DNA of 64,000 nucleotides, taken from positions 124,001-188,000 of the forward strand of contig NVXD01000003.1 in the NCBI GenBank assembly GCA_002746415.1. Direction: 5' to 3'. The notes beneath the pieces are model-generated. The model searched no databases and was not told the origin of the DNA. It was given only the letters and a program-made list of their open reading frames with translations. The position numbers and the translations under genes were made by a program. Below, one piece after another: positions 36,541 through 47,000 of the stretch (position 1 is the stretch's first letter; every line of letters begins with the position of its first letter). This stretch comes from Flavobacteriaceae bacterium (GTDB lineage Bacteria; Bacteroidota; Bacteroidia; Flavobacteriales; Flavobacteriaceae).

Positions 36541-38303
36541 TGCTTTACTTCCCCACAGCTAAGCATTGCATTCCCAAAATATGGATTTAGTACTTTTTCC
36601 TCTTTACTTAACCAAAAAGCACCATTATTATCATCTGCCATAGGGCAGAATTGACTGTAAACCTTAAAATCTATCCCAAATAATTGAATGGCATTTGTTA
36701 AATGTGTGGAAAGGTGCTTAAAATGATTTCTTTGCTCTTTTATCTCAGAGGTACTTGAAATAGAACTAGTAGACGCTTTAATTTCCTTTTCTATAGCCAT
36801 CCAGTGTTTGTGAGCTTCCATATTCGTTAATAATTTCATATCCACTCCCTCCAAATTTTTGAGTGTTGAATTTGCACTTTCAACCACCGCTTTAGTATTT
36901 TCCTTGACCAAAGCATCTTTTAAATTGATGTAATCATCAAATACTTTTTTTAATTGTTTTTGAAAATTCGCAGCTACTATAATTCTTTGATTCATTTTAT
37001 CATGGCCCGTATTTTCAGTAGTACTTGTTGTTTCCATTCCAAGATGTCCTTCGTGTCCGGTCATTACTTTTCCACCTTCCTTATTCATCATTGATTTTTT
37101 ACCCTGTAATTGAGCCGCTGCATCTATTGTAAAAGTTCCGTTAGTGACAATTTCATCACCATTCTCTAGGCCCATCAACACCTCATAATTTTCACCTATG
37201 ATATTCCCTAATTGCACTTCTCGCATTTCAAAAACGGGCTCATCAGGATTGGCTTTAAGATACACAACGGAACGTTCCCCCGTCCATAAGACTGCTGTTG
37301 CTGGAATATTTAGCAATTGTTCTTTAGTTGAAGAAATACCTTGAATTTTACCTTCAATAAACATTCCAGGTTTAAATACATTATTTAAGTTATTTAATAC
37401 AACTCTTAGTTTTAAAGTTCTTGTTCGTGTGTCTAATACAGGGTCAATAAAAGAAACTTTACCCTTGAATCCCTTATTGGGATAAGCTTTGGTTGTGATG
37501 GACACTTCTTGTCCTTTTTTGAATAAATCAATTTGATTTTCATAGACATCGAAATTTGCCCAGACCGTGTTTAGTTTTGAGATTTTCAATAGTGGTTGTC
37601 CCTGTTTTATATAATCGCCTTGTGCCACTAATTTTTCTGAAACTGTACCTGAAACTGTTGCATATACAGGGAAATTCTCTAAAACTGTACCCGATGTTTC
37701 AATATTATTGATTTGATTTTCTGATAGTTTCCAGAGTTTTAACTTATTTCTCACAGCTTTGTAGAGTGCGGGTTGCGACTCTTTTAAGGAGGCTGCTGTA
37801 ATCAACTCTTGTTGTGCAGCATACAATTCTGGAGAATAAATGGTCGCTAATAATTGACCTTTATGGATTTCTTCTCCTGTAAAACTCACATTCAATCGTT
37901 CAATTCTTCCAGAAAAATAACTTACTTGTACTGAATTGGATTCTTCGTTTTCAACAATTTTTCCTGATAATTTTATAGTGTTATTGTTTACTTTTTCATT
38001 GCCAACTATGGATGTTTGTACATTGGCCAATGCCATTGCATTTTCGGTTAATTTGAATTGGTCAGCCAATAATCCATCTGCATTATTTTCCGCAGGAATT
38101 AATTCCATGCCACAAATAGGGCAACCTCCTGGTTCTGCTTGCATAATCTGTGGGTGCATAGAACACGTCCATTTTTGATTGGTTTCTGCTACTTCATCAT
38201 GATTATGCTCTATTTCCTTATGTGATGAATTACCAAAAAGCAACCAACCCATAATCAAGCCTATTATTAATATTCCCGAATAAATTATATACTTCTTCAT
38301 CAT
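36528..38303 (-). CDS. CusB-like RND efflux periplasmic adaptor with metal-binding and DUF3347 domains
   Basis: A 591-residue membrane-fusion protein: N-terminal helix (residues 5-23), His-rich linker, YHS-like heavy-metal-binding module at 45-71 (WTCSMHPQIM ... CPICGMEL), barrel-sandwich/alpha-hairpin/beta-barrel adaptor core at about 95-405 and a C-terminal DUF3347 domain at about 435-585 (FCPMADDNNGAFWLS, ending MLSCGEVKQI). It links the RND pump to the TolC channel and delivers periplasmic copper or silver. It is last in the leftward metal cluster, 2 bases after the PepSY gene, so both are probably on one transcript. The pump and channel genes are 5-6 kb upstream. Confidence 0.92.
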   Translation of the reverse strand: MMKKYIIYSGILIIGLIMGWLLFGNSSHKEIEHNHDEVAETNQKWTCSMHPQIMQAEPGGCPICGMELIPAENNADGLLADQFKLTENAMALANVQTSIVGNEKVNNNTIKLSGKIVENEESNSVQVSYFSGRIERLNVSFTGEEIHKGQLLATIYSPELYAAQQELITAASLKESQPALYKAVRNKLKLWKLSENQINNIETSGTVLENFPVYATVSGTVSEKLVAQGDYIKQGQPLLKISKLNTVWANFDVYENQIDLFKKGQEVSITTKAYPNKGFKGKVSFIDPVLDTRTRTLKLRVVLNNLNNVFKPGMFIEGKIQGISSTKEQLLNIPATAVLWTGERSVVYLKANPDEPVFEMREVQLGNIIGENYEVLMGLENGDEIVTNGTFTIDAAAQLQGKKSMMNKEGGKVMTGHEGHLGMETTSTTENTGHDKMNQRIIVAANFQKQLKKVFDDYINLKDALVKENTKAVVESANSTLKNLEGVDMKLLTNMEAHKHWMAIEKEIKASTSSISSTSEIKEQRNHFKHLSTHLTNAIQLFGIDFKVYSQFCPMADDNNGAFWLSKEEKVLNPYFGNAMLSCGEVKQIME

Positions 38304-38305
38304 TA

Positions 38306-39013
38306 TTAATTTTTTCTTTTTATTAATTTTTTAATTGATGGCGAACTGGTAAACCATAATAAAAATCCACTTAAAACTGTAATCAATCCTAAAAGTGAAA
38401 AAGTTCTCAAAACAATAGTATTAAAGTTATCTCTACCTTCATAGTCCATTGTATGGGTCATCCATAAAAAATCAAACCATCGCCAACTTCTGTGCCTCGC
38501 GGTTTGAAACTTTCCATCTTTTACAGAGACATAAGCTTTTAAAGCCTCATCATTATCAAATGAAATAACATAGGCAGGCAACAATCTCCCTCTGTATTCA
38601 TGATGTTTTCCTGTTTCATTAACCCGGTCAACGGATGCTACTTTTAGACCCTCCTTCATATAATTTTTTGCAATATAAAGAGCTTCTTTTTCAGTGATGC
38701 CTTTTTTGATTTTTCCATCTAAGGCATTATAAAGTTGTTTTTTATTTATCCAATAATATGGTGAGTTATTAATATCTTTTAACTCAATAGTATGAACTCC
38801 TTCCAAAATGTTTATCTGTGATGGGCTTATAAGATTGTTGAATGCTTTAGGTTGATAATCCATATTCCTAAACTGGTCGCCGTGAATATCATCAATATCC
38901 GTCCAACTAAAGTACAAACCACTTATCGTCCAAAACAAAAACTGAATGCCCAAAAACAAACCCAAATAACGGTGTGTTTTTCTAATCTTTAGTGCCGTTT
39001 TTCTATTTACCAT
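38306..39013 (-). CDS. PepSY-domain inner-membrane protein
   Basis: A 235-residue protein with an N-terminal helix (HRYLGLFLGIQFLFWTISGL), a periplasmic part with PepSY-like segments (ITEKEALYIAKNYMKEGLKV ... YRGRLLPAYVISFD) and a C-terminal helix (TFSLLGLITVLSGFLLWF). This looks like the single-repeat PepSY-TM proteins often found with siderophore or metal uptake and efflux genes. Gaps to the ATPase (3 bases) and CusB-like gene (2 bases) show it belongs to this operon. Its action is unknown, perhaps electron transfer or metal handling in the membrane. Confidence 0.8.
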   Translation of the reverse strand: MVNRKTALKIRKTHRYLGLFLGIQFLFWTISGLYFSWTDIDDIHGDQFRNMDYQPKAFNNLISPSQINILEGVHTIELKDINNSPYYWINKKQLYNALDGKIKKGITEKEALYIAKNYMKEGLKVASVDRVNETGKHHEYRGRLLPAYVISFDNDEALKAYVSVKDGKFQTARHRSWRWFDFLWMTHTMDYEGRDNFNTIVLRTFSLLGLITVLSGFLLWFTSSPSIKKLIKRKN

Positions 39014-39016
39014 TAT

Positions 39017-41509
39017 CTATATTTTAATATGTCGTAATCTTAATGCGTTTACTATTACTGAAACTGAACTAAAACTCATTGCTAAAGCTGCAATCATTGG
39101 CGACAGTAATAATCCAAATATTGGATATAAAACACCTGCTGCAATCGGTACACCCAACACATTATATACAAATGCAAAAAACAGGTTTTGTTTTATATTC
39201 TTCACTACAACATGACTTAACTTTTTAGCTTTTACAATACCTTGTAAATCACCTTTAACCAAAGTTATTGCCGCACTTTCAATAGCGACATCAGTTCCTG
39301 TACCCATTGCTATTCCAACATCGGATTGTGCTAAAGCAGGTGCGTCATTAATACCATCTCCTGCCATTGCAACAACGCGACCTTGTTGTTGAAGAGTTTT
39401 TATTTCATTGAGTTTATCTTCTGGAAGACATTCTGCTTTATAGTGCTTTAGGTTTAACTGATTTGCAACCGATTTTGCAGTATTCTTATTATCTCCCGTT
39501 AACATTATAACTTCAATACCATTGTTTTGTAATGCTGTTATGGCATTTTGACTGGTTTTTTTAATAGCATCAAAAATAGTTACATAACCTACTGCTGCTT
39601 TATCTACTGATATAAATGATACCGTTTTACCTTGTTCTTGTTCAGCTATAACTTTATTTGCCAAACTTTCAGAAATACCAATAGAGAATTGTTCTAATAG
39701 TTTAGCATTTCCCAATGCAACTTTTTTATTTTCAACTGTTCCAATAACTCCTTTTCCAGCTATTGCTTCAAAATCATTTGCCTTAGTAATAGGTGCATTT
39801 TTTAATTTGCCATAGTTTACGATTGCTTCTGCTAAAGGATGTTCGCTATATTGATTCAAAGATGCTATGTATTGTACTAAAGTAGTTTCTTCCAATGAAT
39901 CAGTTGCTATGACTTTTTCAACGGAGGGTTTCCCTTCTGTAATCGTTCCTGTTTTATCTATAATAAGAGTGTCAACCTTATTCATTTTTTCTAATGCTTC
40001 TGCATTTTTAATTAGAACACCAGATTGAGCACCTCTACCAACACCTACCATAACCGACATTGGCGTAGCTAAACCTAAGGCACAAGGGCAAGCAATAATT
40101 AATACAGCGATTGCATTTACAAAGGCGAATACATAAGCTGGTTCGGGACCAAATACAACCCAAACTATAAATGTTATTACAGAAACAATCAATACAATTG
40201 GAACAAAAAATTTGGATATTCTATCCGCTAATTTTTGAATGGGTGCTTTAGAGCGACTTGCATTATTTACCATATGAATAATTTGAGAAAGTAAGGTTTC
40301 AGAACCAACTTTTTCAGCTTTCATAATGAATGACTTTGTGCCGTTGATTGTTCCCGAACTCACTTTATCATTTACACTCTTGTCCACTGGAATAGGTTCG
40401 CCCGTAATCATTGATTCGTCTATACTACTATTCCCTTCAATAATACTACCATCTACTGGTATTTTTTCTCCTGGTTTAACACGTAATAAATTGCCTTGTT
40501 CAATTTTATCAATGGCAATCACTTGATCTACTCCATTAACTACCAAAGTTGCAACGGATGGGACTAATTTTAGTAACTCCTTTATTGCTCCGCTTGTTTG
40601 ACTATGTGCTCTGGCTTCTAATAATTGCCCTAATAAAACCAAAGTCAAAATCACAGTTGTTGCTTCAAAATATACAAATACGTTTCCATCAGCAGTTTTA
40701 AAATCCTGTGGAAACACATCTGGGAACAACATGGCAAATACACTAAATACCCAAGCAATTCCAGAACCAATCCCAATAAGCGTAAACATATTTAGATGCA
40801 CTGTTTTAATAGAAGTCCAAGCACGTATAAAGAACATCCAAGTTGCATAGAAAACTACAGGAATGGACAATATAAATTGAATCCAATTCCAATTTTTTTG
40901 TTCCAAAATGACATACAAAGGATTGTTGTTTAGCATTTCAGACATCGCTATTAGAAAAATTGGTGCTGTAAAAGCTACAGCAATCCAAAACTTTTTTAGT
41001 AGCCTTTTATAGGTTTTTTCTTCTTCTGAAACATCTGCTTCCAATGGTATTAAATCCATTCCACAAATTGGGCAACTACCTGGTTCATCTTTGATAATCT
41101 CAGGATGCATAGGGCAAGTGAATTGTATACTTTTAGAAGTTATGCTTCTTTCCTCTACCAAATCCATTCCACATACAGGGCAATCGCCTGCTTTGTTATA
41201 GGTTTTGTCTCCCTCGCAATGCATTGGACAATAAAACGTTCCTGTTCCTTCACCTTTAGATTTTTCCTCTTTTTTATCTTCGGAATGATGGTGTTCTCCT
41301 AAATTGTGGATGCTGTATCGACCACCATCATTTATTAAAGCTTCTTTAAAGGTTTCTATTGGAATATGCGATTTCATTTCAATAATTACTTTTGCCATTT
41401 CTAAATTGACATCTACCCTTGAAACGTTTTTTACTTTTGAAAGCGTTGCTTCAACGTGACTCCGACAACCATTGCAAGTCATTCCGTGTATGTGATATGT
41501 ATGCTGCAT
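39017..41509 (-). CDS. copA: Copper/silver-translocating P1B-type ATPase
   Basis: An 830-residue P1B ATPase. N-terminal HMA domain with GMTCNGC (Cys12, Cys15), two YHS-like metal modules at about 92-118 and 130-156 (each CPMH ... CP-C-GMDL), then eight membrane helices, [10 protein letters not shown], the transport motif Cys474-Pro-Cys476 in [13 protein letters not shown], phosphorylation site Asp518 in [13 protein letters not shown] and [14 protein letters not shown] with the C-terminal motif set of subgroup 1B-1 fits Cu(I)/Ag(I) export to the periplasm. It follows the AraC regulator gene and is the first of three tightly packed genes with PepSY and CusB. Confidence 0.95.
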   Translation of the reverse strand: MQHTYHIHGMTCNGCRSHVEATLSKVKNVSRVDVNLEMAKVIIEMKSHIPIETFKEALINDGGRYSIHNLGEHHHSEDKKEEKSKGEGTGTFYCPMHCEGDKTYNKAGDCPVCGMDLVEERSITSKSIQFTCPMHPEIIKDEPGSCPICGMDLIPLEADVSEEEKTYKRLLKKFWIAVAFTAPIFLIAMSEMLNNNPLYVILEQKNWNWIQFILSIPVVFYATWMFFIRAWTSIKTVHLNMFTLIGIGSGIAWVFSVFAMLFPDVFPQDFKTADGNVFVYFEATTVILTLVLLGQLLEARAHSQTSGAIKELLKLVPSVATLVVNGVDQVIAIDKIEQGNLLRVKPGEKIPVDGSIIEGNSSIDESMITGEPIPVDKSVNDKVSSGTINGTKSFIMKAEKVGSETLLSQIIHMVNNASRSKAPIQKLADRISKFFVPIVLIVSVITFIVWVVFGPEPAYVFAFVNAIAVLIIACPCALGLATPMSVMVGVGRGAQSGVLIKNAEALEKMNKVDTLIIDKTGTITEGKPSVEKVIATDSLEETTLVQYIASLNQYSEHPLAEAIVNYGKLKNAPITKANDFEAIAGKGVIGTVENKKVALGNAKLLEQFSIGISESLANKVIAEQEQGKTVSFISVDKAAVGYVTIFDAIKKTSQNAITALQNNGIEVIMLTGDNKNTAKSVANQLNLKHYKAECLPEDKLNEIKTLQQQGRVVAMAGDGINDAPALAQSDVGIAMGTGTDVAIESAAITLVKGDLQGIVKAKKLSHVVVKNIKQNLFFAFVYNVLGVPIAAGVLYPIFGLLLSPMIAALAMSFSSVSVIVNALRLRHIKI

Positions 41510-41585
41510 TATTTATAAATTTTAGTATTAATCCGCTAATTTACACCCACTTAATGTGTGTGGTTTTTCTAATTATGGTTAAAAC

Positions 41586-42143
41586 TTATATAATTCTGTC
41601 TAATGTCTTCCTGTCCCAATCTTTCAGTCTTTTGAACTCCGTCATTGACATGCCTGTACTATTCTTGAACTGACTTGCCAAGTGACTACTATTGTTATAA
41701 TCTAGACTATATGCTATTTGCGAAAAATTCAATTGTGCTAACTGTATCAACTCCTTTACCTTTTCAATCTTTAGATTAATTTCATATTTTTCAATAGTCA
41801 TTCCTTCAGTTTTGCTGAAAAGTTTGCTTATAGTTGAATAGGACTTGTTGAACCTTTTAGTCAAAAATGAAGAAAGATTTGCATTATCCTGATTTCCGAT
41901 TTTTTTGATTAGGCTAATCTTAATTTCTTCTATCAAAACTTCCGTTTCATCCTTAATGATTTCAAAGCCATGTTTCTTTAGGACTTCTTCCAATTTAATA
42001 TGATTAATAGTTGCGTTTTTGTTTAGAATTATTTGTCCCAATTCAACTGATTTAATGTCATAACCTAAAAGGTCCAACTCACGCAATACAGTTGATTTAC
42101 ATCTATCACAAACCATATTTTTTATGTAAAGGATTTGTTTCAT
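41586..42143 (-). CDS. AraC-family regulator with N-terminal metal-binding-like domain
   Basis: About 185 residues from the ATG at 42143 (MKQILYIKN). Residues 1-70 resemble a small HMA/ferredoxin-like domain with CDRC at 12-15 (NMVCDRCKSTVLREL), and residues about 85-185 form an AraC helix-turn-helix pair (LSSFLTKRFNKSYSTISKLF ... FSQIAYSLDYNNSSHLASQF). A metal ion such as Cu(I) could bind the cysteines and tell the DNA-binding part to act, so this is probably the local switch for the cluster. The metal-sensing role is inference from layout and neighbours. Confidence 0.82.
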   Translation of the reverse strand: MKQILYIKNMVCDRCKSTVLRELDLLGYDIKSVELGQIILNKNATINHIKLEEVLKKHGFEIIKDETEVLIEEIKISLIKKIGNQDNANLSSFLTKRFNKSYSTISKLFSKTEGMTIEKYEINLKIEKVKELIQLAQLNFSQIAYSLDYNNSSHLASQFKNSTGMSMTEFKRLKDWDRKTLDRII

Positions 42144-42258
42144 ACTCACTTTTTTATAATGTCTGACTTGGAAAGAGCTATACACCAATAATCCTATATC
42201 TCTTTCACTTATCAGGGATTTAATATAAATAGTTTTTTAGATTTTTCACGATTTTCAT

Positions 42259-42852
42259 TTAGTTGATCTCTTTTTGCACTTTTCCACAGGTCAACATTTT
42301 ACTACCATAATATGGGTTTTTAATCTCCTTGTTCATACTTAACCAAGCAGTTCCACCGTCATACATTGGGCAAAATTGTTGATATAAAGTATCCTCCGTA
42401 CCAGTAATTGCAACCATATCCGTGATGTTTTTACTCAACACTTTAAAATGTTCACGTTGGCTACCTATTTCACTTTTACCTATAAGCCCTGCCTGTTCTT
42501 TGGCATCCGAGATGATATCTTTTAAATCTTCTTGCTGTTCTGAAGTATAGCTGCTCACATCAAAACTATTCAATGTGCTTTCAAGATTCTTTCCAGCTTT
42601 TGCAGCTATATCTTGATTGGTTGCGACTAAAGCCTCCTTAAGTACCATATAATTTGCCAATATTGGTTGCGCACCAGTATTCTGTGAATTAGAATCCATT
42701 GTATCATTTGAGGCACTCATTTCATCGTGGTTCATTTCAGAATGCATCGTATTATTGTGTGCATTTTCTTTTTTTAAATCTTTACAAGACATCGCTGTTA
42801 AGCTTAAAAATGCCATTACCATAATTGTTGTTGTTAGTCTTATTTTTTTCAT
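42259..42852 (-). CDS. DUF3347 lipoprotein, periplasmic metal-binding candidate
   Basis: A 197-residue lipoprotein (lipobox LTAMSC, Cys23) with a Met/His-rich segment at about 32-55 (NNTMHSEMNHDEMSASNDTM) and a DUF3347 domain to the end (FCPMYDGGTAWLSMNKEI, KMLTCGKVQ). Met-rich stretches bind Cu(I) and Ag(I). The same domain closes the CusB-like adaptor in this cluster, so both ends of the system share it. It lies between the TolC-like and AraC genes on the common strand. Confidence 0.82.
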   Translation of the reverse strand: MKKIRLTTTIMVMAFLSLTAMSCKDLKKENAHNNTMHSEMNHDEMSASNDTMDSNSQNTGAQPILANYMVLKEALVATNQDIAAKAGKNLESTLNSFDVSSYTSEQQEDLKDIISDAKEQAGLIGKSEIGSQREHFKVLSKNITDMVAITGTEDTLYQQFCPMYDGGTAWLSMNKEIKNPYYGSKMLTCGKVQKEIN

Positions 42853-42880
42853 TGTTGTTAATTTTAATTTATACTTATTT

Positions 42881-44098
42881 TTAGTTACTTAAATAATTGA
42901 TGATTGTAGTTTGCACATAGTAGGTTTTAACAGATTCTATTTGGTTCATTTCAAACTTCAACTGCAACTCCTGAATATCTAAAACATCATTAAAATCAAT
43001 TGTTCCTGTTTCATAGCTTTTGATTAATATTTCTTCGGCATCATTGGCTTGTTTCAAGTTCTTCGTTTGTGTTTTGTAGCTGATTCTTGCAGAAATTCTA
43101 TCGTTCACCGCTTTATCCAAAACAGTTTCCAATTTGTTCAATCGCACTTGTTTCTGTGCATATAATTCCTGCTTTTTCAACTCATTTTGTCTAGTTTGTG
43201 ATTTGTACTTTTTATTGAATATTGGAATTGACAGTGACACCATTGGCATTACAATATCTTTTCCATTATCACTAAAATCCATATTTGGTCTATTCTCAAC
43301 ATTAACGTAATCCAGCCCAAAACCAATCATAGGAAGGCTTTCTTTTTGATTTAATAGTTCTGACTGCTCAACAGAATGGTAGAGTTTGTCATACTTAATC
43401 AATTCTGGATGCAGCGATAAATTTTCTGCATTAACCAAAGTAGTTTCAAAAGGAATGGTTAATTCATTCACAACATCGACTTCTACGGATTTATCTCTAT
43501 TCAAGAGCTTATTAAGTGCTGTTTGTTCAGCCAAATATTGTTGAGTCAATACTTCTTTCAGTTGTTCCAACTCATTTTGACGCATTTGTAATCGCAATAC
43601 ATCTACTGCTGAGGCTTTGCCAACCTCAACAGAAGTCAATGCCAAAGTTTCATAAATTTCTAGTAATTCAATATTTTGTGCCAACACCTTTTGCCTTGCT
43701 TTATTCGCATACAAATTGTAAAAGGATTGTGATACAGAGACCACTAATTTTCTTTTAGCAATAACAATATCCTCATATTTTGCATCAGCCAACGAGCTTA
43801 CATAATTCTCTCTTGCTGTGATAGAACCAAACCAGGGTAACATTTGTTTGGCTGATACTTTAAACCGTTGTGCTCCTGTTCTTGTCTCTGGTTCACTAAC
43901 AAAGTACCCAACTCCTAATTCAGTATTTGGAATCGTGTGTACTTCGTTTATCTTTTCAGAAACAATGCTATATTGCAGCTCATATTTTTGAATTTCCGGA
44001 CTATTTTTCAATGCTTCTTCTATAAGTGTTTCCAATTGTTGTGCACTTGAAAAACCAAAAGTTAAAAGTCCAATCCCTATTAAAATTATTCTTTTCAT
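42881..44098 (-). CDS. TolC-family outer-membrane channel (CusC-like)
   Basis: A 405-residue protein with a signal peptide (MKRIILIGIGLLTFGFSSAQ) and two long helical repeats typical of TolC channels (KARQKVLAQNIELLEIYETL ... LRLQMRQNELEQLKEVLTQQ, and the second copy RLNKLETVLDKAVNDRISAR). It forms the exit duct of the tripartite pump. Its start overlaps the stop of the RND gene by four bases (44095-44098), indicating translational coupling. Confidence 0.9.
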   Translation of the reverse strand: MKRIILIGIGLLTFGFSSAQQLETLIEEALKNSPEIQKYELQYSIVSEKINEVHTIPNTELGVGYFVSEPETRTGAQRFKVSAKQMLPWFGSITARENYVSSLADAKYEDIVIAKRKLVVSVSQSFYNLYANKARQKVLAQNIELLEIYETLALTSVEVGKASAVDVLRLQMRQNELEQLKEVLTQQYLAEQTALNKLLNRDKSVEVDVVNELTIPFETTLVNAENLSLHPELIKYDKLYHSVEQSELLNQKESLPMIGFGLDYVNVENRPNMDFSDNGKDIVMPMVSLSIPIFNKKYKSQTRQNELKKQELYAQKQVRLNKLETVLDKAVNDRISARISYKTQTKNLKQANDAEEILIKSYETGTIDFNDVLDIQELQLKFEMNQIESVKTYYVQTTIINYLSN

Positions 44099-47000
44099 TT
44101 CATTACTTTTTTAAGTTGTACTTCTTGTTTCCAACTATATAAAACAGGAACAATAAATAATGTGATTAAGGCTATAACCATTCCTCCAAAACTTGGAATT
44201 GCCATAGGAATCATAATATCACTTCCACGTCCTGTTGATGTTAAAACCGGCAATAATGCCAATATGGTGGTTGCCGTGGTCATCAAGCAAGGGCGAATAC
44301 GCTTTTCTCCAGCTTCAACTACAGATGCTCTTATTTCCTGTTTTGTTACAGGGGTATTTCTTTCAAAAGTTTGGTTTAGGTAGGTTGCCATAACCACACC
44401 ATCATCTGTTGCAATTCCGAATAAAGCAATAAAACCAACCCAAACGGCAACACTCAAATTAATGGTGTGCATTTGAAATAGGTCTCGTAAATTTTCTCCA
44501 AAAAAACTGAAGTTTAAAAACCAGCCTTGTCCATACAACCAAATCATGATAAAACCACCTGCAAATGCTACGGCAATTCCTGTAAAAACCATTAATGATG
44601 TGGCTACAGAACGAAATTGGAAGTACAAAATCAAAAAGATAATAAGTAAGGCCAAAGGCACAACTACTGATAAGGTTTCTTCCGCTCGCAATTGATTTTC
44701 ATAAGTTCCTGTAAATTTATAGTTGATGCCCTTTGGTACTATTAATTCTCCCGAATCTATTTTTTGCTGAATTAAAGTTTGAGCATTTTCAACCACACTT
44801 ACTTCTGCAAAACCATCTAATTTATCGAAGAGTACATAACCCACTAAAAAAGTATCTTCACTTTTAATGGCTTGTGGTCCTTGTTCATAACGAATACTTG
44901 CCAATTCGCTTAATGGAACTGGGCTACCCTTCTCAACAGGCACATAAATCTGCTTTAAATCGTCAGGATTAGTTCGAAGTTCTCTTGGGTATCGCACACG
45001 AACACCATAGCGTTCACGACCTTCAACGGTTTGGGTCAACACCATTCCACCAACAGCAACTTTCAATACATCTTGTACATCCTGTATTGAGATGCCATAT
45101 CGTGCTATTTTCTCTCTGTCAATATCAATTAACAAATACGGTTTACCCACAATACGGTCTGCAAAAACCGCTTCGGATTTAACACCTTCGGCTTGTTTCA
45201 AAATTCCTTCTAATTGGATTCCAAAAGCCTCAATTTGTTTTAAATCTTGCCCTTTTACTTTAATCCCCATTGGTGCACGCATTCCTGTCTGGAGCATTAC
45301 CAATCGTGTTTCAATGGGTTGTAATTTAGGTGCAGAAGTAACTCCTGGTAACTTGGTTACTTTTACAATCTCTTTCCATATATCGTCTGGAGAGTTTATT
45401 TGAGGTCTCCAGTTGCGATAAAACTCCCCGCTATCATCTTCAATTAGTTGTGCTCTAACAATAGCAGAATATAAAACAGCATCTTGATTAGAATTATTTG
45501 GGTTTGCAATAAAACGCCCATCTTTTAATTTAAATAAACCGTCATCATTTACTTGATAACGTTGGCGTTCTCCATCAGCGTTTAGCATATATTCAGATTT
45601 ATACTGAATTACATTTTCATACATAGATAAAGGTGCAGGATCCAAAGCAGATTCTGTTCGACCTGCTTTTCCAACAACTGTTTTGATTTCTGGAATACTA
45701 GCTACGGCCATATCTAACTGCTGTAATACACGTTTGTTTTCTTCTACTCCAGAATGTGGCATTGATGTAGGCATCAAGAGAAAAGAACCTTCATTTAATG
45801 ACGGCATAAACTCTTTTCCTGTATTCTTCATTATAAAAAACCCTCCAATAACTATAAGCGTAGGAATTGAAAGGAACGCTAATTTATTGGCTAAAGCCCA
45901 CTGTAAAATACGTGTATAATATCTTCTAAATAATGTAAACACACCTAATAAGCCAAAACAGATTATCCCAACAAAAATGAGGTTCCAGAATATGCTTTTA
46001 TCAACACCCAAAGGTCTCCAATATGTTGCTAAAAGAAAAATAATTGCCAAAGCCGAGATGACAATATTTACAAGGTTTGCTCTTAATTCCGAAAGTTTTT
46101 TATTTAACTTTAAAATTGAAGTAACTCCAAAAGCTACAAGTATTAGCCCTAACCAATATCCATAAATAATTGCAATAATCCCCAATAAGATTACGATGCT
46201 ATTAATCACATAGTTTTTGATTTTAGTAATCGATTTCTTTTTGAATAAGTAGGCTGCAAATGGTGGGATTAAAAACAAAGCAACTATTAAAGAGGCAGTC
46301 AACGCAAAGGTCTTTGTATAAGCTAATGGTCTAAATAATTTCCCTTCAGCACCTATCATTGTAAACACCGGAATAAAACTTATTATTGTTGTAAGTACAG
46401 CAGTTAAAATTGCCCCTGAAACTTCTGTTGTAGCATTATAAACAACCGTATTTATTGGTAACTTTTTCTTGTTTTCATCCAAATGCCTTATGATGTTTTC
46501 TGATAGAATAACACCCACATCTACCATCGTCCCAATAGCAATAGCAATACCAGATAATGCCACAATATTGGCATCTACATTAAAGATTTTCATAGCTATA
46601 AAAACCATTAAAACTGCAATTGGTAATAAGCCAGATATGAGTACAGAAGCACGAAGATTAAACACCATAATAAGAATAACTAAAATGGTAATTAGTATTT
46701 CTAATGTTAGTGCTTCATTAAGTGTCCCTAATGTTTCTTGAATGAGTTCTGTTCGGTCATAAAATGGTACAATAGTTACTTGCGAAGTACTACCATCACT
46801 CAATACTTTTAATGGTAACCCCGTGCTTAATTCCTTTATTTTTTCTTTAACATTGTTAATGACTTCCATCGGGTTTGCACCATACCTCGCAACTACGACA
46901 GCGCCAACTACTTCAGCACCTTCTTTATCTAAAATCCCTCTTCTTGTTGCAGGACCTAAAGACACCTTAGCAATATCCTTTATTTTTATTGATGTATAAT

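Noticed and set aside
36338-36562. 74-codon plus-strand frame near the end of the metal adaptor gene
   Set aside because: It starts with TTG, overlaps the adaptor gene in the opposite direction and is simply the complement of the hydrophobic minus-strand frame.
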